A stretch of DNA of 64,000 bases from assembly GCA_963920575.1 (NCBI GenBank), contig OY986970.1, positions 24,881,869 to 24,945,868 on the forward strand. The letters run 5' to 3'. The notes below the pieces were generated by a model that saw only the letters and a program-made list of their open reading frames with translations, was not told the DNA's origin and did not search any database. Within the stretch, counting starts at the first letter, position 1; every line of letters starts with the position of its first letter. Of this stretch, positions 56,610-64,000 are shown one piece after another. This stretch comes from Narthecium ossifragum. Its lineage: Eukaryota > Streptophyta > Magnoliopsida > Dioscoreales > Nartheciaceae. The position numbers were made by a program, and so were the translations under genes.

Positions 56610-58439
56610 ATGGGTCAATTGGCAAATGCATTGTCTAGGAGAGAAGATGGGCAATTACCTAGTCAACCCGTTCCTAATCCAAAGGGCCAACCTCATGTCA
56701 ACTCATCTCATGAACATGTACAAGCCGTGACAACCCTTCGTAGTGGTAAAACTTTTGTCAACATTGAGCAACCTGAAGGAACCACAGATAATCAAGATTT
56801 ACATCCATCTCATTCTCAGACATCATTAGACAATAACTCATGTGCAGCAAAGGAACCTAGTTCATCCTCCGACACTCCACATTCAAATCATCATGACTCC
56901 ATTGGAGATTTACATGCGTCACCGCACATGACATCATCTAAGGAAAAAGAACCAAATCCCACAACATATATTCCTAAGGTTCCTTTCCCTGAGGCTTTAG
57001 CAGATCCTACTTCCCCTCCTTTCAAAAATTCAAAAATAGATGAGATGATGGAGGTGTTTAAAAAAGTGCATATTAATCTTCCTTTGCTTGATGCCATCAA
57101 ACAAATTCCATCTTATGCCAAATTCCTCAAAGACCTTTGCACACATAAGCGACAGTCTAGGTCACATGTGTCTAAGAAGATTTTCCTGACCGAGCAAGTT
57201 AGCTCAATTCTTCGATGTGATCTTCCTCCTAAGCTCAAGGATCCTGGCACCCCCACAATCTCATGCATTATAGGAAATCACACGATTGATGGAGCACTAC
57301 TGGATTTGGGTGCAAGTGTCAACATCATGCCTTACTCCTTATATTCTACATTTGGTATAGGAGAACTGAAACCTACAGCCATGACCCTACAATTAGCTGA
57401 TTGATCAATTAAGACCCCAAGAGGAATCCTTGAAGATGTTTTGGTTAAGGTTGATCGGTGCGTATTTCCGATTGACTTTGTGGTGTTAGACATGGAACCA
57501 GGAGTGCAAACAAGAAAATCGGTCCCTATAATCCTTGGCAGACCCTTCTTGGCTACGGCCAATGCTTGTATTAACTGTAGGGATGGTTTTATGACGGTCA
57601 CATTTGACAATATGGAATTACGTTTGAATATATTTCATTCCTCAAAGAATCATGCGTATGAAGATGACTGTTTTATGATTAATGCGTTGGTTGATGAGGA
57701 TGCAGTGAATAGTTGTGTGGATGATGTACTGCCTGCATTGTTGCTGAATGATGACAATCCATGTGGGAGTTTGGAGGATAGTTGCGATATGTCTATTGTG
57801 GTTGAGGATGATGTTTTTGAACAATATTTTTCCGATGTGCATGAAGATGTTATGAGTACGGATGTTGTTTTTCCGGTTGAGAATGATGACAATAATGATT
57901 TACATGATTTTTCCTCAGTTTTCAAGTCGGAGAATGAAGATGTGTTAAACGATTTTGACAATCTTGATTTACTTACTGATGTGGGCGGCATATCATGGAC
58001 AGAACCTCCCATTGAGTCGGTACCCCCTACGTCCTCATTTCCAGCTCTACCTTCTTTAGTTCCACCTTTATCTTTAGAGTTGAAAACGTTGCCTTTCAAT
58101 GAGTTGGAGGAAATACGTAGTGAAGCCTATGATAATGCTATTAGTTATAAGGCTAGGACTAAAGAGTACCATGAGAGGTTCAGTGATCAAAGAACTTTTA
58201 ATGTGGGAGATAGGGTGTGGTTATTTAACGCTAGATTACGGCTTTTCCCAGGGAAACTGAAATCTAGATGGACTGGTCCGTTCGAAGTTACTCAAGTTTT
58301 TCCTCATGGGGCTATCGAACTCCGCCATCCTCACTCTGATTCCACCTTCAAAGTGAATGGCCAAAGGTTAAAACGATACATAGAAAATCCTCTGACCTTA
58401 GAAGCCACACAGAGGTTGCACGAACCACTTCCTGAGTAG
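56610..58439 (+). pseudogene. gag tail, protease and fused integrase C terminus
   Basis: In frame with gag after its TAA. MGQLANALSRR is followed by VTTLRSGKTF and KVPFPEAL. The protease has LLDLGASVNIMPYSLY (D-L-G-A at 57303-57314) and IILGRPFLATANACI. A TGA at 57402-57404 interrupts. An acidic spacer then reaches SLELKTLP (about 58073-58096), where RT would normally begin. It passes directly, in frame, to LEEIRSEAYDNA...NVGDRVWLF...LKSRWTGPFEV, the integrase C-terminal domain, ending at TAG 58437. RT, RNase H and the integrase catalytic core are missing without loss of frame. Confidence 0.85.
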
Positions 58440-58744
58440 TTGCGCTATCATGGCGTCGAGCTCGAGACGTTAAACCAAGCGCTTGATGGGAGGCAACCCA
58501 TCCTTTTTGTGTGTTTCTCTAGTTTGGTTTCTATCCTATTTTCTTTGCATGCTTGCGTCATTTTTACTTAGTTGTTTAGTTGGATTTGATTGTCTGATAT
58601 TTCTGTCATCGCTCCCGTGATTGGTCTGTTAATAGTGAACTTGGGGATGTCCATGCTTGAATTCTTTTGGCTTGGAGAGGTCCATACTTTTACAGGGTTT
58701 GTAGCGGCTTAAATTCCCGATTTCTGTTGCATTTTCTCGCATTT

Positions 58745-59425
58745 CGGCCCGACCGATCGATCTAACCAAGTAGAACCGATCGATCCTTCTTTGAATAAAG
58801 CTTTGTTTTCTTCGTCACCCCGTGCTGGATCGATCCATCTCACGGTGGCCGATCGGTCCGAGCCGTGTCTTTATTATTGACAGAACTTGGTGTTTTTGCC
58901 TCGCAAGCACCCGATCGATCGGTTTTTCGCTCCGTCTTGGCTTTACTCCTGGATATAGAACGATCGATCGGGTCTTGAGAGCGGGATCGATCCATCTTGT
59001 GCATTTAATCGTGACAGAGCGTAGTGTTTTTGGCACTACACCTCCCGATCGATCCCTCTTTCCCTCCGACAATGTGAGAAGCTAGGTGAGCGGGTTCGAT
59101 CGATCCGTCATAGCGGGTCCGATCGATCCGAAGGGGTATTTATTGGTGACAGAGCGTGGTGTTTTTGGCCCTACAACATTCGATCGATCCTTCTATCGGT
59201 CGCTCTCTTTGAGTGTAGTTGAGTAGGTTCGATCGATCCTTCTCACCAAGTTTGATCGATCGGGCACCTTTATTCACTAAATCACCCGATCTCACCTGAT
59301 GTTGCCACGTGGCGTTCGATCGATCCAACCCCAGCGGACGGATCGATCGAAGTCGTGTTTTTAAAGGGGTTTATAACCGGGGTTTGGTCGATCCTAGGGC
59401 ACTTATCACCCTTCGATCGATCCAG
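58745..59425. repeat. internal GATCGATC hairpin array upstream of the third ORF
   Basis: Many GATCGATC boxes, often paired (for example 59317-59350). GACAGAGCG recurs at 59013-59021 and 59148-59156, each followed by TGTTTTTGGC. The array ends shortly after TTTATAACC (about 59369), a weak TATA-like site about 300 bp before ATG 59670. Confidence 0.9.
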
Positions 59426-59669
59426 CTTTCCCCCTTTCCTTTCGCTCGGTCGCCGCCGTTTTTCGTCTTCCCTTCCGACCGTCGCTCATCCTCACCTCCG
59501 GCAAGACTTCCTCTCACCACCATCCTCCACCGCTCCACATTCCCTTCCTCCGGCTTCCTTCCCCACTTACGGCCTCGCCGTTTCCTCCAAACCCATTCAA
59601 CCTCTCCGCCCGCGGTTCCGTGCTTTCAGTTGCTCGTCGCCGGCGCCGTTCCTTGTCTTCAGTCCCACT

Positions 59670-60994
59670 ATGGTGCGTGCGAAGAATGTCACAAAGAAGG
59701 GCCTCGGCGGCAAAGGGAAAGCCGCCGCCGCGTCTTCTTCCACCCCCACTGCCAAACGCCTCCCCTTGACTGCGGCTCCGACGAGTGCTTCTCCCGCAAC
59801 ATCCGCATCTTCGCCTGCTTCTTCCTCTTCCCCACCTCCGCCACGGCCGATCCGAGCCTCGAGAGCCCCACCATCTTCCTCGAAGGCAGTCACTCCGTCG
59901 TCTGGCAAGCGGAGGGTGTCGGCTGTGACTTCCTCCTCACAACAAGTTCAGCGGCCAACCAAGCGCATGAAATCCCACCCGTCGACTGCTCCGACCGATG
60001 TCCGTGGCCTCCATCCTCGCTGGCAGCGCGAGCTCAACCTTGAGTACACCTTCGACGTCGAGTTTTTCCGCACGGTCGAGCACGCCCAGCTCCACTGTCT
60101 ATCCGCGGCTGGTGTGCATGTTTTATCAGAACATGCAACCTATTCCTTTTGGGGACGCGCGCGACAAGGATACATCCCACCGGTACGCGTCCCGAGGGTT
60201 CACTTCTATGATCGACGGTGTAGAGGTAACTTTGAATCTCCGGGCGATCTGCGATGCATTGTCAATTCCGAAATGCTGCCGCGACCTCCACCGAGTGACG
60301 GTTGACGAGTATTACGTCCAGGAGATCGACGCTTACATGTTTCTTCGTCCGGACCGTTATCCCATCGACACCTTTTCTCGTGCCGAGCTGCCACCGCACA
60401 TGTGGCTGGTCGACGATGTCCTGCGACGGAATGTCTTCCAGATGGGGCATGCTGTGGCTGTTGGCCAAGGACTGGGCGATGAGTATCCCGCAGATGATCT
60501 TGGAGGACATCGATCAGTTCTATCGGATGACGGTGCTGGATATGCGGCCGAGCTATGACGATGCCGCCTGCCCACATCCTCGGCTTATCTCCGCGGTTCT
60601 ACAGCGCCAGGAGCGAGTTCCAGAGGGGGAGCCGATCGTGTCGCTGGATGCACTTCTGGCGGCACGGTTTCGTTCCGCCACCTGGAGCAAGGTCCTCGGC
60701 CACATGCGGAGGGCGGGTGTTTTGCTCTGTCAGCCGCGGCCCAGCCGATCCCACCATGCACTGGAGTACGGGCCAGTCGACCATCCTACGCAAGGCGAGA
60801 TATACAGAGAGTTCCACGGTGAGTTGGCACGGTTACACCAGCGCTTGGACGCTGTCGACGCGAGAGATGCGGCCTTCCGAGCAGACCTTTCGTACATTCG
60901 GGCACGTCTTGACGACCTTCACCCGCCTTCGCCCGTGCTCGCTATCGTACCTTACTATCCACCATCCTACCCTGAGGCCCCACCCCACCATTGA
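59670..60994 (+). pseudogene. third ORF of the Athila-like element (env-position), broken
   Basis: ATG 59670 starts MVRAKNVTKKG and a Ser/Ala/Pro- and Lys-rich region with KKG and KRMK basic patches. Next comes LNLEYTFDVEFFRTVEHAQL. The apparent reading then shifts by +1 near 60110 (CMFYQNMQPIPFGDARDKD, then GVEVTLNLRAICDALSIP). It shifts again near 60430-60460 (LLAKDWAMSIPQMILEDI, then PHPRLISAVLQRQERVP). The middle resembles the plant transposon-protein domain found in many Athila and Tat third ORFs; its biochemical role is unknown. There is no clear membrane segment, so I do not call it an envelope. GC content is high compared with flanking sequence. Confidence 0.6.
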
Positions 60995-61615
60995 GGCTCG
61001 TGCGTAGACGCTTGCTTAGATTACCTGTATATCTTTTAGGTTTCTTGCGTCTATGGCCGTGTGCTGGCCAGTTTTGATTTGACTTGTGCGGTGGATGGAC
61101 TTATTTTTGTACTTGCTTGGCATGTTATATACATAGTTGTTTTTGGTTTTGGGGGGGGGGGGGGGGGGGGGGGGATGCGGGACGCTGATTGTGCTGGGTT
61201 ATAGCTATGTGTATGGGGATGAATGTGCCTGATTTGTGTGTCTTGCAGGTGGAAGCTCGGGATAGTAGTTTTTCTATTTCTGTCATTGTGATGAATGTTT
61301 GTACAGCCCTTGGGCTTATTGCATAAATAGAGGAAATGCTGCCGAATTTTTCTCCAATTTTCATGCCTATTCCTTATATTCCATTAATGCATCACGGGGA
61401 GTTCCTTCTTTATTTTTACAGGGCATATATGCAGTCGCATGCACACCTGGGAGCCATCACTCTATTTCTTGGTTTTCACGCCTAACCTTGATCTGTGAGT
61501 GTGTTATATGTTTATCATCAAGGTTACTTTTTCGTATGAAGCCTCTCATGTTATCTCTACCCTATATTCTAGGCTTTCTTTTTATGACTTAGTGTAATTG
61601 GGGACAATTACATTT
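60995..61615. other. untranslated 3' region with a G24 tract
   Basis: No gene. A run of 24 G lies at 61151-61174. Small ORFs here do not resemble any protein I know. Confidence 0.5.
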
Positions 61616-61628
61616 AAGTTGGGGGGTA
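61616..61628 (+). other. internal polypurine-tract-like copy
   Basis: AAGTTGGGGGGTA almost repeats the true tract AAGTTGGGGGGTG at 62809-62821. It follows GGGGACAATTACATTT. Confidence 0.7.
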
Positions 61629-62024
61629 GAATTCTAGGAATTCATAGTTATTTATCTTATGATAACCGAATGTTATACATCCCTTATAACGTGTCGGACG
61701 AAGGAAGTTATGATGATTATTGATGAAGCTGCATCATTTAGAATATTATTCAATGAGTTATTCAGAAATTCATATGCCACAAAAAACTCAGTAAATTTAA
61801 CTATGCATGACATGAGTTCTGTACTTTAACACTTTTACCATGATTTAGGGATAACTTGACATATCCTATTGCACTTGAGCACTTTCACATGTGAATGAGT
61901 TGAAGTTAGATTCTGAGCATGAAACTAGGATAGATCTATGATTTTAGGACATGTCACAGAAGATACATGGACACATGTAGTTTTCTGTCCGCAAAAAGTA
62001 TATGTGTGTGCAAGGTGGAGGGGA

Positions 62025-62275
62025 TTCAACTTAGTAACCGGGCAATGTGCCTAACCAGCATGTTGTTCGCGTAAAACGGTTGGATTGCCTAACACTGAGA
62101 GAAAGGACTTTCAACTCAGTAACCGGGCAAGGTGCCTAACCAGCATGTTGTTCGCGTAAAACGGTTGAATGACCTAACAGAAAAAAAAAAAAAAAAAAAA
62201 AGAACTTCATACTTAGTAACCGGGCAATGTGCCTAACAAGGTGTGTTGTTCGCGTAAAACGGTTGGAGATCCTTG
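62025..62275. repeat. triplicated ~75-100-bp repeat with poly(A) spacers
   Basis: Three copies of AGTAACCGGGCAATGTGCCT followed by TGTTGTTCGCGTAAAACGGT lie near 62033, 62119 and 62215. A-rich tracts separate or follow them. Confidence 0.9.
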
Positions 62276-62808
62276 TGAAAATGAAAAAAAAAAGAAATGA
62301 AAGAAAAAGGACAGGGATTGTTATGTGGTAAGTGGAAAATATGTGCTTGCTTAGAGTTGTGACCTTGACTGGTGGAATGTTTGGATATAATGGATACTCT
62401 AACACATGTGGAACCAAATACACACACTGGAGAGTCAAAGTTATTTTTGAACCATGATTAAATATGTTGAAGTGCTGGAACTATGCTTTGATTGGTTCTT
62501 ATTTACTTTATGTTTATATGACTATGGATTGAAGAATATTCTCATTGATAGTGATTCTGTTTAGTGCATGTGAATTAATGAGTATTATAATGGAGTTCGA
62601 ATGGCATGTTAAAGGGGATGTATAGATGTTTGTGGGTATCATCACCGGAAACCCTCAGGAGACTATAACTCCTCCACTGGGGCCACCCAGGGGTTTAAAG
62701 GCTTGTTGCACATGCTAAGTGCAATCGTGAGACCTACGAAAGTGGCTAGTTAGATTTACTGCTTTACTTTTAATTTTTGTTTGCTTTGCTCGAGCACTAG
62801 CAAAGATC

Positions 62809-62821
62809 AAGTTGGGGGGTG
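62809..62821 (+). other. polypurine tract of the Athila-like element
   Basis: AAGTTGGGGGGTG lies immediately before the 3' LTR. Confidence 0.85.
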
Positions 62822-64000
62822 TGATAAGACTTGAAAAGTGCACAAAACACCCTTGTAATTTGGCTTTGTTGGGCCCCGAGCAATGCTGGACTGACTACTT
62901 TTATTCCATTTCAGGTATAACAGACCCTCCTATGAGTTAGTTCAACTTTGGAGCTAAAACAGGTGTATTCTGGCGATTTTGATAAGTTAGATCGATCGGC
63001 CTCAACAGGTTCGATCGATCCAACTCAACCAACGAGGGGACGATGAACAACGGCTGGATCGATCGAACTTCAACAGTTGGATCGATCCAGCACGGGATGT
63101 AGTGCAACAACAACGGTTCGATCGATCGGACGAGACAGTTGGATCGATCCAGCACGGGAGTTACCAGCAAGTAAAGGCGTAGGATCGATCTAACTCCAAG
63201 AGTTGGATCGATTCGGCTCGGGCGTTGCTCGCAACATCAGGAAGTTGAGTAAGATCGATCCAACCTCCAAAAGTCGGATCGATCCGACGCGGCCAGAGGC
63301 AAAAATCGACGTCTTTGATCTAATCCGTGGGAGGTTGTTTCTTGGGCTATAAGTAGTCATTGTTTAGGGATTTTCGAGGGCTTTTTCCAGACGTTTTTGG
63401 AGAGAGTTTTCCTAGCTTTTCTACACTTTTTCTTCGGTGATTCTTTGGAGGAAATCCATGGCGGGAGGAGTTCATCAACTTCCATCGATGGATCGGCCCC
63501 TAAAGACGAGTAGCTAAAACCCTAGCCATGGGATTCTTATGATGTAACTAGGGTTTTTGCTAGGGATTTCTTAGATCTAGGGTTTGTATACACGATTATT
63601 TGGTTTTATGGATTAATCTATGTTTTCTCTATATATTGGTGTTGATTTCTCGCTGGATGTTTGGATCGTTCTAGAACCTGTGTATGTTAGGGCGTGGATT
63701 GGATTCATCCAAATAAGAGGATCATGCTAGTCCCATGATATCTCGGATGGTATCTTATTCGTGATTAGGGATTGTATAGTGCTAGTCCCACTATTGTAGT
63801 GCTAGTCCCACTACGTTCCATCCCTAATCCTTGATGCATCTTATCTTTGTAGTTTCGGCCATCGAGATGCGAAGTCATCTCGTTTTTACACCTTAATCCA
63901 TATCTATGCTCGTAGTTGCGATGAACTCATCTGAGTAAGAGGGTTCGTTAGCAGTGAACGTAACTAATCATTCGGTCACTGATATTTCGATAATTGTTCT
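62822..64000 (+). repeat. 3' LTR of the Athila-like element, cut by the window end
   Basis: It matches 53448-54834 closely. Differences include loss of about 20 bp near 63672 and a duplicated TGTAGTGCTAGTCCCACTA near 63795. The hairpin array is at 62987-63290. Confidence 0.93.

Larger units (their letters stand above)
53448..64000 (+). mobile_element. Athila-like Ty3/gypsy element, internally deleted; runs off the window
   Basis: The order is 5' LTR 53448-54834, tRNA-Asp primer site, gag, protease, then directly the integrase C terminus, a hairpin array, a third ORF, non-coding repeats, polypurine tract 62809-62821, and 3' LTR from 62822 past the window end. The primer site and DLGASVN protease motif fit the Athila lineage. 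The left target is GGACC (53443-53447); the right flank is outside the window. LTRs differ by a few substitutions and two small indels, so insertion is recent. RT, RNase H and integrase core are absent, so mobility would need helper proteins. Confidence 0.9.

Noticed and set aside
59309..60043. 244-codon ORF in the frame beside the third ORF
   Set aside because: The neighbouring frame from ATG 59670 carries the recognisable continuation; this one is an overlap in GC-rich sequence.

Overview
This window is plant nuclear DNA, almost certainly from a flowering plant. It contains plant-type Ty3/gypsy, Copia, LINE, hAT and Mutator-like elements, an endogenous plant pararetrovirus, and one spliced plant alpha/beta-hydrolase gene. 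The first exon of that gene is very GC-rich, which hints at a monocot, but I cannot name a species. There is one plausible intact host gene. Nearly everything else is transposon-derived, and many insertions can be ordered in time because their target-site duplications (TSDs) are readable.

Layout. 1-876: old repeat sequence. 877-5411: solo LTR (family A, TSD CCATT) carrying an inverted solo LTR of a related family B at 1803-4293. 5780-6545: Copia pol fragment, cut by another family-A/B-like LTR start at 6551. 6888-8276: Mutator-like element with ~115-bp terminal inverted repeats and a perfect 9-bp TSD. 8609-11138: second family-B solo LTR. 12205-17947: Ty3/gypsy chromovirus (Reina-like), one reading frame with five nonsense codons. 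Twin 447/448-bp Mutator-type MITEs sit in its 5' LTR and 34 bp beyond its 3' LTR. 18480-19450: FAR1/FRS-like relic. 21389-25432: solo LTR of an Athila-like family (TSD AAGAG), split by an inverted family-A solo LTR at 21945-24245 (TSD CAACA). 26330-30612: hAT transposase relic, split by a 1.2-kb Mutator-like element.

31201-49798 holds the host gene: four exons, 341 codons, complete Ser/Asp/His triad, spread over 18.6 kb. Intron 1 (10.7 kb) carries fold-back elements, an antisense degenerate pararetrovirus (33780-40830), a hAT relic and a perfect 329-bp tandem duplication. Intron 2 (6.7 kb) carries an antisense L1-type LINE (42826-47930) and smaller elements. After a MITE and degenerate sequence, 53448 to the window end is an Athila-like element. 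It has near-identical LTRs, a tRNA-Asp primer site, gag and protease, an in-frame deletion removing RT, RNase H and the integrase core, and a third ORF.

The most unusual signal is shared by the LTR families. They carry arrays of ~26-31-nt hairpins whose arms contain GATCGATC or GGTCGATC. The letters beside the core differ between families and copies but stay complementary, and a GACAGAGC-type motif recurs between hairpins. In several copies the array lies just upstream of a TATA box, and inside the Athila-like element a second array lies upstream of its third ORF. I see no tRNA, rRNA or CRISPR.
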